Positions 8,107-17,622 are shown, counted from the stretch's first letter. The stretch is 64,000 bases of DNA from an uncultured Serinicoccus sp. (GCF_947487915.1 NZ_CANKYH010000003.1:310001-374000); one strand, 5' to 3'. Numbers and translations: made by a program. Notes: generated by a model from the sequence alone, not told the origin.

Positions 8107-9123
8107 ATGTCCACCACGCTGAGCCCGCAGCAGGAGCGCGAGTTCGAGGAGCTGACCGCACCGCTGCGCGGTGAGCTCATCGCGCACTGTTACCGCATGC
8201 TGGGGTCCGCCGGGGAGGCGGAGGACCTCGTGCAGGAGACCTACCTGCGGGCCTGGCGGGCCTTCGACCGGTTCGAGGGGCGTTCTTCGGTGCGGACGTG
8301 GATGTACACCATCGCCACCAACTCCTGCCTCACCGCGCTCAAGGGCCAGTCCCGCCGACCGCTGCCCAGCGGGCTCGGGCAGCCGCCCGGCGACCCCGGC
8401 GTCCCGGTCGTCGAGGACCGTTCCCGGGACTGGCTCGAGCCGCTGCCGGACCGCGTCGTGTGGGGACGCGACGTCGTCCCCGTCGACCCGGCGCAGGCCG
8501 CCGTCGAGACCGAGGACACCCAGCTGGCGTTCGTCGCCGCCCTCCAGGACCTCCCCCCGCTCCAGCGGGCGGTGCTCGTGCTGCGCGACGTCCTCCAGCT
8601 CTCGGCGGCCGAGACCGCGCAGGCTCTCGAGACCACGGTGGCCTCGGTCAACTCCGCGCTCCAGCGATCCCGGGCCACGATCGGCGACGGGCTCGAGCGG
8701 GCCGGCCGCCGGGTCAGCGAGCTCAGCCACACCGAGCGCGAGGTGTTCGCGGCCTTCTGCGACGCCTTCGAGCGCTACGACGTGCCGGCCGTCGTCGGGG
8801 TCATGACCGAGCAGGCTGTCTGGCAGATGCCGCCCTACGACCGCTACTACCTGGGCCCGGACGACATCGCCGCGCTCATCGGTGGCCAGTGCCCGGCGAC
8901 CGGGCCGAGCGACCTGCAGATGGTGCCGACCGTCGCCAACGGCCAGCCCGCGGCCGGGATGTACCTCCGCGGGGAGGACGGGACCTACGAGGCCTTCCAG
9001 CTCTGCGTCGTCGACCTGCGGGACGGCCGGGTCAGCGGCGTCGTCGGCTTCTTCTCCGCCGACGCCTTCCGCCGGGCCGGGCTGCCGCTCGTGCTCGGCG
9101 AGGACACCACGACGACGCACTAG
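8107..9123 (+). CDS. ECF sigma factor with SnoaL-like C-terminal domain (SigG type)
   Basis: 338 residues. Region 2 (about 20-90) has HCYRMLGSAGEAEDLVQETYLRAW and the DNA-melting FEGRSSVRTWMYTIATN. Region 4 (about 140-200) has LPPLQRAVLVLRDVLQLSAAETA. A C-terminal NTF2/SnoaL-like domain (about 215-330) follows, as in SigG and SigJ of mycobacteria. These sigma factors lack a classical anti-sigma; the C-terminal domain is thought to modulate activity. No anti-sigma gene is adjacent. A TAGCGT hexamer about 40 bases before the start may be its promoter. Targets are unknown. Confidence 0.88.
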   Translation: MSTTLSPQQEREFEELTAPLRGELIAHCYRMLGSAGEAEDLVQETYLRAWRAFDRFEGRSSVRTWMYTIATNSCLTALKGQSRRPLPSGLGQPPGDPGVPVVEDRSRDWLEPLPDRVVWGRDVVPVDPAQAAVETEDTQLAFVAALQDLPPLQRAVLVLRDVLQLSAAETAQALETTVASVNSALQRSRATIGDGLERAGRRVSELSHTEREVFAAFCDAFERYDVPAVVGVMTEQAVWQMPPYDRYYLGPDDIAALIGGQCPATGPSDLQMVPTVANGQPAAGMYLRGEDGTYEAFQLCVVDLRDGRVSGVVGFFSADAFRRAGLPLVLGEDTTTTH

Positions 9124-9153
9124 CACCACCCGCACCCCCTGCCGCACAGTCCC

Positions 9154-9182
9154 TTGACACCGCGTCACGGCAGCAGGACCAT
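9154..9182 (+). promoter_or_regulatory. Sigma-70-type promoter for the ScyD/ScyE-like gene
   Basis: TTGACA at 9154-9159, 17-base spacer, GACCAT at 9177-9182. It lies in the 152-base gap before the ATG at 9276 and gives a leader of roughly 85 bases. The -10 is weak, so this is a candidate only. Confidence 0.4.
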
Positions 9183-9275
9183 GCGAGCAGCGGCGGCCGG
9201 GTGTGACGCAGGGGCCGTCGCACCTGGACGAGCCCAACCGAGCCCGCCCTCCACCCGTGAACCGGAGGTCTGGAC

Positions 9276-10388
9276 ATGCGTCGTTCCACCCTTGCCGTGG
9301 CAGCCAGCGTGCTGGCGCTCACGGCGTCTCTTCTCACCGCACCGGCACAGGCCCGCACCAGCGAGCCTCGTGTCGTCGTCGACGGACTGGTCGGGCCGCT
9401 GAGCCTGGCCGTCGGGTCCGGACACGTCTACCTGACCCAGAACTTCAGCGGTCAGCTGTCCAAGGTCAAGCGGGGCACGGTCAGGACCGTGTACCAGGTG
9501 CCGGAGACCGGCAGCCTGGGCGGCGTGGCCGCCAGCCGGGGCAAGACGTACCACCTGGAGAGCGACTTCTCCGGGGAGACGCCGACCAGCCACGTGGTGC
9601 GGACCTCGTGGGACGGCACCCGCACGGTCGTCAGCGACGACCTCTGGCAGCACGAGATCCAGAACAACCCGGACGCCGGGGTCAGCTACGGCTTCGTCGG
9701 GCTGAACTCCTCGTGCGCCGCGGAGCTCGGTGCCTGGGAGGAGGCCTCGGACTCCCCGCCGCTGTCGGAGTACACCGGCATCGTGGAGTCCAACGCCTAC
9801 CAGCTCGAGGTCAGCGGGCACCGTGCCTACGTGGCCGACGCGGCGGCCAACGCGATCCTCGAGGTCGACCTGCGCACCGGCGACATCTCGACCGCGGCGG
9901 TGCTGCCGGTGTTCGACATCACCTTCACCGAGGAGCTCAAGGCGGGTCTCGAGGCGTCGCTGCCCCCGGGCGCGGACCCGCTCCCGGACTGCCTGGTCGG
10001 GGAGGACTACGTCCCCGAGTCGGTGCCCACCGACGTGGCGGTGGACCACAAGGGTCGCCTCTACGTCACCACGCTGGGCGGTGTCGCCGGCGAGATCGTC
10101 CCGCTGAGCCGGGTGTACCGCATCGACCGGCACGGGCACGCCACCACGGTCGCCCGTGGCCTGCACGGCGCGACGGGGCTGGACCGGTCCCGCGACGGCC
10201 ACCTCGTCGTGGCGGAGCTGTTCGGTGGTGAGGTCTCGGTGGTCCGCCCGGGGAGCTCAAAGGCCCGCACCCTGTTCAACGCCGACTCGCCTGCAGACGT
10301 GGCGCTCTCCGGCAAGCGGGTCTACGCGACCACGGGAGCGTTCGGGAACGGGGCCCTGGTGACGTACGACCTCGGTCGACGCCGCTGA
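9276..10388 (+). CDS. Secreted ScyD/ScyE-type beta-propeller protein
   Basis: 370 residues. The Sec signal peptide is MRRSTLAVAASVLALTASLLTAP with cleavage after AQA (about residue 26). The mature protein repeats short NHL/YVTN-like blades (GHVYLTQNFSGQLSKV, HRAYVADAAANAILEVDL, GRLYVTTLGG), matching the ScyD/ScyE family. Those proteins are named after the cyanobacterial scytonemin cluster, but the family is common in actinobacteria, where its function is unknown. GGAGG lies seven bases before the ATG. It may be co-regulated with the sigma factor upstream. No enzymatic residue set can be recognised. Confidence 0.8.
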   Translation: MRRSTLAVAASVLALTASLLTAPAQARTSEPRVVVDGLVGPLSLAVGSGHVYLTQNFSGQLSKVKRGTVRTVYQVPETGSLGGVAASRGKTYHLESDFSGETPTSHVVRTSWDGTRTVVSDDLWQHEIQNNPDAGVSYGFVGLNSSCAAELGAWEEASDSPPLSEYTGIVESNAYQLEVSGHRAYVADAAANAILEVDLRTGDISTAAVLPVFDITFTEELKAGLEASLPPGADPLPDCLVGEDYVPESVPTDVAVDHKGRLYVTTLGGVAGEIVPLSRVYRIDRHGHATTVARGLHGATGLDRSRDGHLVVAELFGGEVSVVRPGSSKARTLFNADSPADVALSGKRVYATTGAFGNGALVTYDLGRRR

Positions 10389-10394
10389 CCCCGC

Positions 10395-10994
10395 TCAGGC
10401 GGTGCTGCGGCCGGCGACCGAGGCGATCCCCAGCCAGGTGTGCCGGTTGCCGGCCCAGCACCAGCCGAGCTTCGGCGCGTCCCGGCGGTCCCGGCCGTCG
10501 CGGCCGGTGCCGTTGCTGATCCACAGCGCCGGGACCCGTGCATCGAGCCCGGAACCGCTCACGCGCGCACGGCGCGACCCCGTGGTCATGAAGCAGTGGT
10601 TCCGCTCCAGCACCTCGGGCTGCTGGAGCACCCACGCCACGCCCTCGGTGGCGGTCATGAGGTCGCGCCCCCGAGCCCGGATCTGCGGGTCGACCTCGTC
10701 CGGGCTGCGGTCGGCGTACTCGTCGCCGCGCTCGGGCGCGAGCACGGCATACAGGTCCGCGTCCGGGACCTGCACCCCCGGCGCGGGGTCGAACTCGGGG
10801 AGGTCGGTCAGGTCCTCGACGACGAACCCGGGCCGGTCACCACGGCGCAGCAGCGGCACGAGATCGGCGACCGGCACCCGTCGGTGATGGACGACGAGCA
10901 GGTCACCGGTGAGCCCCGGGGGCAGGTCGGGGAGCCGCAGCCCCAGGTCGGTCAGCCGTCGGTGCTGGGCGGTCAGGTCGGGCAGCGGGCGCAC
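10395..10994 (-). CDS. DUF5701-family protein
   Basis: 199 residues, soluble, no signal peptide. The C-terminal block HCFMTTGSRR ... VPALWISNGTG ... APKLGWCWAGNRHTWLGIAS is typical of DUF5701 as I remember it. I start it at the GTG at 10994, which has AGGAGG four bases upstream; the frame continues further 5' without a ribosome site. Function is unknown. It converges on the ScyD/ScyE-like gene with six bases between. Confidence 0.7.
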   Translation of the reverse strand: MRPLPDLTAQHRRLTDLGLRLPDLPPGLTGDLLVVHHRRVPVADLVPLLRRGDRPGFVVEDLTDLPEFDPAPGVQVPDADLYAVLAPERGDEYADRSPDEVDPQIRARGRDLMTATEGVAWVLQQPEVLERNHCFMTTGSRRARVSGSGLDARVPALWISNGTGRDGRDRRDAPKLGWCWAGNRHTWLGIASVAGRSTA

Positions 10995-11110
10995 GGTCCT
11001 CCTGGGTGTCGGGGGCCTCTCCAACGCTCGCGCGGCCGGTCTCATTCCCGCCGTGACGCGGCCGGGGGCCGGGCAGGACGCGGCGGGGGACGCGGCATAC
11101 CGTGGTCGGT

Positions 11111-12115
11111 ATGGAGTTCAGATACCTCGGAAACAGCGGCCTCAAGATCAGCGAGATCACCTACGGCAACTGGCTCACCCACGGGAGCCAGGTCGAGAAC
11201 GAGGTCGCCCACCAGTGCGTGCGCGCGGCCCTCGACGCCGGCATCAGCACCTTCGACACGGCGGACGTCTACGCCAACACCAAGGCGGAGTCGGTCCTCG
11301 GCGAGGCCCTGAAGGGCGAGCGCCGGGAGAGCCTGGAGATCTTCACCAAGGTCTACTGGCCGACCGGCCCGGGCGGCAAGAACGACACCGGCCTGTCCCG
11401 CAAGCACATCATGGAGTCCATCGACGGCAGCCTCTCCCGGCTGCAGACCGACTACGTCGACCTCTACCAGGCCCACCGCTACGACACGGAGACGCCGCTG
11501 GAGGAGACCATGCAGGCCTTCGCCGACGTGGTGCGGCAGGGCAAGGCGCACTACATCGGCGTGAGCGAGTGGACTGCCGACCAGATCCGGGCGGGGCACG
11601 CGCTGGCCCAGGACCAGGGCATCCAGCTCATCTCCTCGCAGCCGCAGTACTCCATGCTGTGGCGGGTCATCGAGCCCGAGGTCGTGCCGACCTGCGAGGA
11701 GCTCGGCATCTCGCAGATCGTCTGGAGCCCGATGGCGCAGGGCGTGCTCTCCGGGAAGTACCTCCCCGGTGAGCAGCCGACCGAGGGCCGCGCGGCGGAC
11801 GAGTCCATGGGCAAGGGCATGCAGGGCTTCCTGCGCGACGAGACGCTGCGCGCCGTGCAGGAGCTCAAGCCGCTGGCCGAGGAGGCCGGGCTCACCATGC
11901 CGCAGCTCGCCGTCGCCTGGGTGCTGCAGAACCCCAACGTCGCGGCCGCCCTGGTGGGCGCCTCGAAGCCGTCTCAGGTCGAGGACAACGTCAAGGCCGC
12001 CGGCGTCACCCTGGACGCCGACCTCATGGCCAAGATCGACGACGCCGTCGGCGGGGTCGCCGAGAAGGACCCGGGCAAGACCGCGGAGAACGCCCCGCAG
12101 ACGAGGGTCGCCTGA
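11111..12115 (+). CDS. Aldo/keto reductase, KCAB-like (AKR6 type)
   Basis: 334 residues, NADPH-dependent TIM-barrel oxidoreductase. The catalytic tetrad is visible: D in STFDTADVYA, Y in the same segment (TADVYANTK), K in IFTKVYW and H in YQAHRYD. The C-terminal cofactor segment is VGASKPSQVEDN. The family includes voltage-gated K-channel beta-like proteins (YghZ type) that reduce methylglyoxal and other aldehydes. ATG 11111 is preferred over GTG 11102 because TACCGT sits seven bases before it, giving a leaderless message. The gene ends before a strong hairpin. Confidence 0.88.
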   Translation: MEFRYLGNSGLKISEITYGNWLTHGSQVENEVAHQCVRAALDAGISTFDTADVYANTKAESVLGEALKGERRESLEIFTKVYWPTGPGGKNDTGLSRKHIMESIDGSLSRLQTDYVDLYQAHRYDTETPLEETMQAFADVVRQGKAHYIGVSEWTADQIRAGHALAQDQGIQLISSQPQYSMLWRVIEPEVVPTCEELGISQIVWSPMAQGVLSGKYLPGEQPTEGRAADESMGKGMQGFLRDETLRAVQELKPLAEEAGLTMPQLAVAWVLQNPNVAAALVGASKPSQVEDNVKAAGVTLDADLMAKIDDAVGGVAEKDPGKTAENAPQTRVA

Positions 12116-12134
12116 CCAGCACCGCACCGCGTGA

Positions 12135-12175
12135 CCCCAGCGCCGCGTCCGGCACCGCCGGACGCGGCGCTGGGG
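12135..12175 (+). terminator. Perfect 19-bp hairpin after the aldo/keto reductase
   Basis: Arms 12135-12153 (CCCCAGCGCCGCGTCCGGC) and 12157-12175 are perfectly complementary around the loop ACC. There is only a weak T-run after it (CGTTG), which is common for actinobacterial terminators. Confidence 0.8.
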
Positions 12176-12212
12176 CGTTGTGCGGTCCCGCCGGCGGTGG
12201 CACTCTTGGACC

Positions 12213-12836
12213 ATGAGACTGTCCGAGGTCTTCGCCCGCCACAGCGACGCCAGCTCTGACGCGCCGATGCTGGTCACCCCGGCCATCCGCCCTTCCGCCC
12301 GGGAGCAGCTCGCGACGCTCGAGCGCCTGGGGCTGTCCCCCCAGGAGGGCGTCACCGAGGCCGACCTCCTGGCCGACCGCGAGGTGGCCCAGGCGGTGCG
12401 GCAGCACCCGTACGTCGCGGTCATGCACTGCCTGGCGCGCGACGCCGACGGCGAGCTGACCCACCACCCGCACGTCACCACGGTCGACCTCGAGCACGTC
12501 GTCGGCCCCGACTCCTACCCCGACCTCGTGCGCAAGCTGGCCGCCGCGGCCGGTTCCACCAGCGAGCTCGGGGAGGTGCGCGGCGGCGTCGACCGCGAGC
12601 GCGACCGATGGGTCGTGCGCTTCCGGCTGGGGCGCATCACCCGCGAGATCCACCCCCGCCTGGACCACGACTACGCCGACATGGACGTCCTTCCCTGGAT
12701 CTTCGACGCGGTCTGCCTGCCCGGCCAGGCCAGTGCCTTCGTCCGGCACGGCCAGCGGATCACCGTGGCCTACGTGCCGCGCTGGCACGTCGACGAGCTG
12801 CAGCGGGTGCTGGACCGCTGGGCGTTCGCCGCCTGA
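12213..12836 (+). CDS. Uncharacterised soluble protein
   Basis: 207 residues, not recognised. It is acidic, with no signal peptide or membrane segment. There is a histidine-containing stretch (ELTHHPHVTTVDLEHV) and a conserved-looking C-terminal part (ITREIHPRLDHDYADMD ... RVLDRWAFAA). The start at ATG 12213 is supported by CACTCT six bases upstream (leaderless pattern) and by the strong hairpin ending the previous gene at 12175. The neighbours give no functional hint. The codon pattern is normal for this genome, so I consider it a real gene. Confidence 0.65.
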   Translation: MRLSEVFARHSDASSDAPMLVTPAIRPSAREQLATLERLGLSPQEGVTEADLLADREVAQAVRQHPYVAVMHCLARDADGELTHHPHVTTVDLEHVVGPDSYPDLVRKLAAAAGSTSELGEVRGGVDRERDRWVVRFRLGRITREIHPRLDHDYADMDVLPWIFDAVCLPGQASAFVRHGQRITVAYVPRWHVDELQRVLDRWAFAA

Positions 12837-12854
12837 CCCGCCGCCCCGGGACGC

Positions 12855-14054
12855 TCAGACCGGACCGGCCGGGTCCGCCCAGCGCCACGGCAGCGGGTCG
12901 CGGAAGCTCGCCGGCGGCCCCTGCGGGGGATAGATCTCCAGGACCGACCCGTCGACGAGGACCCGGCTGCCCTGGGGCAGGGCCCGCCGGCCCAGCCGCG
13001 GGTGCTCCAGGACGGCACCCCCGGCGCCGACCTCGAGGCTGAGCTGGCCCTCCAGGGGAACGCCGGCCAGGGGCGTGGCCTCCTGCCACGGCAGCCCCTG
13101 GGCGGCCAGCGGGTCCAGCACCAGCCGGGGTGCGCCACCCTCCAGCACCAGCCGGCGCGGCACGGTCATGCACCCGGCGTGGTCGCCGGCGCTCTCCTCC
13201 GGCCCGTCCTCGCGGACCCACCCCATGAGCCAGGCGCCCTCGCGGCCGTCCGGGGCGAGCTGCGGGGCGTAGAAGTCTGCCCCGTCGTCCAGGAGGTCCA
13301 CGCGGTCCACGACGAGCGCCGGACGGCCGGACTCGTCGGACCCGAGGTCCCCGGTGCAGGCCACCACCTGGCCGAGCACCCCCCGGTCGTGCAGGGAGAT
13401 CACGAGCGCGGCCCGCCCCTCCCACACCGCCAGCTGCGGGCACTCCCAGACGTCGGCCGGCAGCGCGTCGGCGAGCGCCGCGTCGTCCCCGGTGAGCCAG
13501 ACCCCGAGGTACTCCCACCGCTCGATGTCGTCGCAGCCGTAGAGCAGGATCGCGGGCGTCCCCGACCGCAGCCCGGCGCCGAGCAGGGCATACCGGTGCC
13601 CGCCGTGCCAGAAGACGAACGGGTCGCGCATCACGGCGACGTCGTCGACCTCGGGGGTGGTGGCGACGACCACGGGGTCCGACCACGTGTCGAGCCCGGC
13701 GTCCTGCGCCCAGCGCAGGCACACCGTGCTGCGCCCGTCCGCATGGGTCACCCCGGAGTAGACGGCGGCGGGGCGCTCCAGCCCGGTGACGAGGACCCCG
13801 GACCAGCAGCCGACGCTGTCCGGCCCACCAGGCTGCGGCGTGAAGGCCACCGGGTGCTCGCGCCACCGCAGCAGGTCGCTGCTGCTCGCGTGCCCCCAGG
13901 CGATCTGGCGGTGCCACGGGCCCTGCGGGCTGTGCTGGAAGAAGACGTGCCACCTCCCGTCGTGGAAGACCATGCCGTTGGGGTCGTTGAGCCACCCCCG
14001 GGCCGGGCGCAGGTGGTAGGCCGTGGGCGCTCCCCCGGTCGTGGACAGGCTCAT
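12855..14054 (-). CDS. Glycoside hydrolase family 32 beta-fructosidase
   Basis: 399 residues. All three GH32 signature sites are present: nucleophile D24 in WLNDPNG, transition-state Asp in MRDPF, and the acid/base Glu in WECPQLAVW. There is no signal peptide, so it should act in the cytoplasm on sucrose, sucrose-6-phosphate or short fructo-oligosaccharides. The C-terminal beta-sandwich domain is short but visible (VLVDGSVLEIYPP). No sugar transporter or PTS gene is next to it. ATG 14054 has GAGGAG about five bases upstream. It is divergent from the MalY-like gene. Confidence 0.88.
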   Translation of the reverse strand: MSLSTTGGAPTAYHLRPARGWLNDPNGMVFHDGRWHVFFQHSPQGPWHRQIAWGHASSSDLLRWREHPVAFTPQPGGPDSVGCWSGVLVTGLERPAAVYSGVTHADGRSTVCLRWAQDAGLDTWSDPVVVATTPEVDDVAVMRDPFVFWHGGHRYALLGAGLRSGTPAILLYGCDDIERWEYLGVWLTGDDAALADALPADVWECPQLAVWEGRAALVISLHDRGVLGQVVACTGDLGSDESGRPALVVDRVDLLDDGADFYAPQLAPDGREGAWLMGWVREDGPEESAGDHAGCMTVPRRLVLEGGAPRLVLDPLAAQGLPWQEATPLAGVPLEGQLSLEVGAGGAVLEHPRLGRRALPQGSRVLVDGSVLEIYPPQGPPASFRDPLPWRWADPAGPV

Positions 14055-14160
14055 CGGTGCTCCTCGGTCAGGCACGGTCCGCGGGCCACCGGCCGCGACG
14101 ATCCGCCCACTGTGCGAGAGGTCGCTGGGGGTGTCAACCCGCACCTGAGAGGCTGAGGTC

Positions 14161-15327
14161 ATGGCCACGCCCTTCGACCTCACGCTCGAGCAGATGCGCA
14201 CCCACCGCAGCGCCAAGTGGAGCCGCGTCCCCGACGACGTGCTCCCGGCCTGGACCGCGGAGATGGACGCCCGCGCCGCCCCCGCGATCAGCGCCGCGCT
14301 GCGCACCGCGGTCGAGCGCAGCGACCTCGGGTATGCCGGTGAACCCACCCCGGTGGTCGACGCGTTCGCGGGTTTCGCGCGGGACGTGTGGGGGTGGGAG
14401 ACCCAGGGCACACCGGGGCGGGCGCGCCTCTTCGCCGACGTCGGCCAGGCCGCCAAGGAGACGCTGCGCGCGCTCACCTCGCCCGGGGACGCGGTGGTCC
14501 TCAACCCGCCGGTCTACCTCTCGTTCTACCCCTGGCTGCGCGAGCTCGGCCTGGAGGCCCTCGAGGTGCCGATGCTCGACGTCGCCGACGGGGGCCGGCT
14601 CGACCTGGAGGGCATGGGCCGCGCGTTCGCCGACGGGGCGCGGGTCGTGCTGCTGTGCAGCCCGCACAACCCGCTGGGCTACGTCTACCCGCGGGAGGAG
14701 CTGGCCGCGCTCGCCGACCTGGCCGCGCAGCACGACGCGGTCGTCGTCGCCGACGAGATCCACGCCCCGCTCGTGCACCCCGGCAGCCCGCGACCCTTCG
14801 TGCCGTTCCTCACCGTCAGCGAGGCGGCCCGCCAGGTCGGGATCGCGCTGCACTCGCCGTCCAAGGCGTGGAACACCGCCGGCCTCAAGCTGGCGCTCGG
14901 CGTCACCGCCGTCGCAGGCAGGTGGCCGGCGCGTCAGCCCGAGACCGACTGGGCGCCGAGCATCCTCGGGCAGTACGCTGCGGTCGCCGCCTACACCGAC
15001 GGCCGGGACTGGCTGGATGCCGCGGTCACCGAGATCGAGGCGCGCACCCGGGCGCTGCCCGCCCTCCTGGCCGAGCACCTGCCGGGCGTGCGGTTCACCC
15101 CGGGCCACGCGTCCTACCTCGCCTGGCTGGACTGCCGCGACCTCGGTCTCGGGGACGACCCGGCCCAGACCTTCCTCGAGCGTGGCCGGGTGCTGCTCTC
15201 GTCCGGCCCGGCCTTCGGCGCCGGCGGCGCCGGCTTCGCCCGCCTCAACATCGGCACCAGCGAGGAGCTCGTCCAGGAGGCCGTCCGCCGCATGGCCTCC
15301 GCCCTCCCTGCACCGGACGCGCGATAG
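14161..15327 (+). CDS. MalY/PatB-type PLP-dependent C-S lyase
   Basis: 388 residues, fold-type I aminotransferase-like enzyme. The N-terminal region VLPAWTAEMDARAAPAI is diagnostic for MalY/PatB cystathionine beta-lyases. The PLP-binding lysine is in SPSKAWNTAGLK; PHNPLG and VADEIHAPL supply the substrate- and cofactor-binding Asn and Asp. The C-terminal Arg lies in FARLNIGTS. Likely reaction: beta-elimination of cystathionine or other cysteine S-conjugates to pyruvate, ammonia and a thiol. A GAGGCT hexamer six bases before ATG 14161 would make it leaderless. It converges on the metalloprotease gene. Confidence 0.85.
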   Translation: MATPFDLTLEQMRTHRSAKWSRVPDDVLPAWTAEMDARAAPAISAALRTAVERSDLGYAGEPTPVVDAFAGFARDVWGWETQGTPGRARLFADVGQAAKETLRALTSPGDAVVLNPPVYLSFYPWLRELGLEALEVPMLDVADGGRLDLEGMGRAFADGARVVLLCSPHNPLGYVYPREELAALADLAAQHDAVVVADEIHAPLVHPGSPRPFVPFLTVSEAARQVGIALHSPSKAWNTAGLKLALGVTAVAGRWPARQPETDWAPSILGQYAAVAAYTDGRDWLDAAVTEIEARTRALPALLAEHLPGVRFTPGHASYLAWLDCRDLGLGDDPAQTFLERGRVLLSSGPAFGAGGAGFARLNIGTSEELVQEAVRRMASALPAPDAR

Positions 15328-15333
15328 GGACGC

Positions 15334-16257
15334 TCAGCCGCAGTCGATCGACCCGAGCCGCGCCAACCCTTCCCGGTCGCCCGGCCCGAAACCGGGCTGG
15401 CCCGTGTTGGCCGCCGACATCAGCTCGCCCGGGTCGTGCACATGGTCCAGGCCCAGGACGTGACCGAGCTCGTGGTCGAGCACGGTCGCGGTCTCCGACG
15501 CGCCGAGGAGATCCTCTCGGTCCAGCACGACCGACCCGCTGACCAGCGACTTTCGGCCCGACACCGCGTCGGTGAGGACGAGCGGGCCACCGAGCCCGGC
15601 CGTGCGCCCGGTGAGCGCCGGCACCTCCGACGCGGTGGACCAGGTGATGAGCACCGGGTCACGCGTGGTCCGCGGCTGGCCGAACGTGTCCTCGCTCTCC
15701 CCCACGAGCTCGAGCAGCAGCCCGGACGCCGCGGAGACGCGGGCCAGCGACCCCTCCACGAGCTCCTCGTAGCCCGGGGGCGCGCCGTCGGGGTTGACCG
15801 CCACCTCCACCGGTCGGCAGGGCGAGAACCCGACGGGCTCCTCGGATCCGTCCTGGGTGTAGAGGAAGGCGTGCTCCCCGGTCTGCGACACCGCCACCTC
15901 GGGGAGCAGACGCGAGGTCTCCTCGGTCAGCCCGCCGAGCGGCCCACCGCTGAGCGGGACGGCCTCCTGCACCACCGCGCCGACCTCGTCGGCCCACGCC
16001 ACCGGCTGGTCGTCACCGCCTCCGGTCACCAGGTCGCCCACCCGCCCGAGCAGCGCGGAGGACTGTGTCGGGAAGACGACCGCGGCGGCCACCGCGCCGA
16101 GCACGACCACCCACCCCACGCCGGAGGCGCGCCGCCGCGGGCGAGGTGGGACAGTGGGGATGCTGCCGACGCCGTAGAGCTCGTCCCACCGGTCGAGCTC
16201 GGCCAGACGACGCTCCATCTCGCGCGCCCGACGACGCCGCGCCATCGGCTCGAACAT
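15334..16257 (-). CDS. Membrane-anchored matrixin-like zinc metalloprotease (paralogue 1)
   Basis: 307 residues with a basic cytoplasmic N-terminus, one transmembrane helix (about residues 46-66) and an external domain. The zinc site is HELGHVLGLDH (HExxHxxGxxH), followed by a Met-turn candidate in GELMSAA. This is metzincin architecture, resembling M10-like proteins of actinobacteria. I start at ATG 16257 because CAGGAT lies six bases upstream; a GTG at 16275 would add six residues. A shorter paralogue lies at 27974-28684 and shares the segment order (VEVNPDGAPPGYEEL, VLITW, AGLGG, zinc motif, C-terminal Cys-Gly). Substrates are unknown. Confidence 0.8.
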   Translation of the reverse strand: MFEPMARRRRAREMERRLAELDRWDELYGVGSIPTVPPRPRRRASGVGWVVVLGAVAAAVVFPTQSSALLGRVGDLVTGGGDDQPVAWADEVGAVVQEAVPLSGGPLGGLTEETSRLLPEVAVSQTGEHAFLYTQDGSEEPVGFSPCRPVEVAVNPDGAPPGYEELVEGSLARVSAASGLLLELVGESEDTFGQPRTTRDPVLITWSTASEVPALTGRTAGLGGPLVLTDAVSGRKSLVSGSVVLDREDLLGASETATVLDHELGHVLGLDHVHDPGELMSAANTGQPGFGPGDREGLARLGSIDCG

Positions 16258-16305
16258 GGGCCCATCCTGCCTCACACCGCCCCGGATCCCGAGGTATGCC
16301 GTTCC

Positions 16306-17571
16306 TCACGCCTCGCGCGGCGGCGTCACCTTGCTGCGCGCGTAGCGGAACGGCTCGCGCGGGGGTCGGGTGAGCAGGTCGGCGGTGAAACGGCGACGAG
16401 CCAGCAGGACGAGCAGCCCGGCGATCGCGAAGCAGGCGGCGGCCGTCCCCCAGGCCAGCGGGAAACCCGCCGCCTGCGAGAGGCCACCGAGCAGTGCCGG
16501 CCCCAGGGCGCCGCCCGCGAAGGCCCCGGCCTGGACCGCACCAGAGGCCTGGGCGGGGTTGTCCCGGCCGAGGCGCGCGACGGCATACAGCAGCAGGCCG
16601 GGCCAGGACCAGCCGATGCTGAAGGCCAGCAGCCCGAAGACCCACACGGCCCAGGGTTGGGCCACCACCAGACCGGCGCAGGCCAGGGCGCCGACCCCCA
16701 TCTGGGTCGCGACGACCGGCAGGTTGGCCCCGTGGCGGTGGTCCGCCCGCCAGCCGGAGAAGACCCGGACCGCGATCGAACCACCCGAGCCGAGGGCCAT
16801 GAGGACCCCGGTCTGGGAGGGGGTCAGCCCCACCTCGAAGCCCCACGAGGCGGCGAAGGAGCCGACGAAGTTGGCGGCCGCGCTGGCGAAGGTGATCGCC
16901 AGCGCCGCGAGGACGAGCGGGAGCGTCGGCGGCGACTCCATCAGCTCCGGCAGCCAGACCGGCGCACCGGCCCCGCGTCGGCCCCTCCGGCGCTCCCGGA
17001 CGAGCACGGCCACGGCCCCGCCCACGACCACCGCCCCCAGGCAGGCGGTGATGAGGAAGGTGGAGCGCCACCCCCACAACGCGCCCGTCGTCGGCACCGC
17101 CAGCCCGCCGAGCATGATCGCGAGCGGCACCGCCGACTGCTTCACCCCGAAGCCCAGGCCCCGCCGCCCGGGCGGCAGCGTGCGCGCCATGAGCAGGTTG
17201 GCGGTCGCCTGCGAGGCCGCGTTGCCCAGGCCGAGGACGACCATGACCGCCATCAGCGTCCACCAGCCGCGGGCCAGCGTCGCCATGGCCACGCCACCGC
17301 CGGACACGAGCAGGCCCGCAGCGAGCAGCAGCCGCCCACGCCCGAGTCGGTCGACGACCCCGGAGGTCGACAGCGTGGCGATCGCCGCGGTCGCGAAGAA
17401 GACGCTGACGGCCACCCCGAACGCGCCCAGACCCAGCCCCAGGTCCTCGCGGATCCGGACCGCTTGCGCGCCCAGCAGGAAGGGAGGGATGGCGCCCAGC
17501 GTGGTGATCGCGGAGGCGAGCACCATCACCAGGGCGGAGCGACCGCGACGAGGGGCTGCTGGCCTGACCAC
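16306..17571 (-). CDS. MFS transporter, CynX/NimT-like
   Basis: 421 residues with 12 predicted helices and a central cytoplasmic basic loop (RERRRGRRG, about residue 195). Motif-A-like VVDRLGRGRLL follows helix 2. Overall shape is that of CynX/NimT or OFA-type major facilitators, whose substrates range from cyanate to organic anions. I cannot assign a substrate. The start is GTG 17571; an internal ATG at 17526 would shorten the N-terminus by 15 residues and still keep helix 1. The next gene on the same strand is a dicarboxylate-type transporter, 52 bases upstream. Confidence 0.75.
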   Translation of the reverse strand: MVRPAAPRRGRSALVMVLASAITTLGAIPPFLLGAQAVRIREDLGLGLGAFGVAVSVFFATAAIATLSTSGVVDRLGRGRLLLAAGLLVSGGGVAMATLARGWWTLMAVMVVLGLGNAASQATANLLMARTLPPGRRGLGFGVKQSAVPLAIMLGGLAVPTTGALWGWRSTFLITACLGAVVVGGAVAVLVRERRRGRRGAGAPVWLPELMESPPTLPLVLAALAITFASAAANFVGSFAASWGFEVGLTPSQTGVLMALGSGGSIAVRVFSGWRADHRHGANLPVVATQMGVGALACAGLVVAQPWAVWVFGLLAFSIGWSWPGLLLYAVARLGRDNPAQASGAVQAGAFAGGALGPALLGGLSQAAGFPLAWGTAAACFAIAGLLVLLARRRFTADLLTRPPREPFRYARSKVTPPREA

Positions 17572-17622
17572 GCGGCGCGTCGCCCCCTCTCTGCCGTCGT
17601 GCGGTACGCCGCCCGCCCGGCC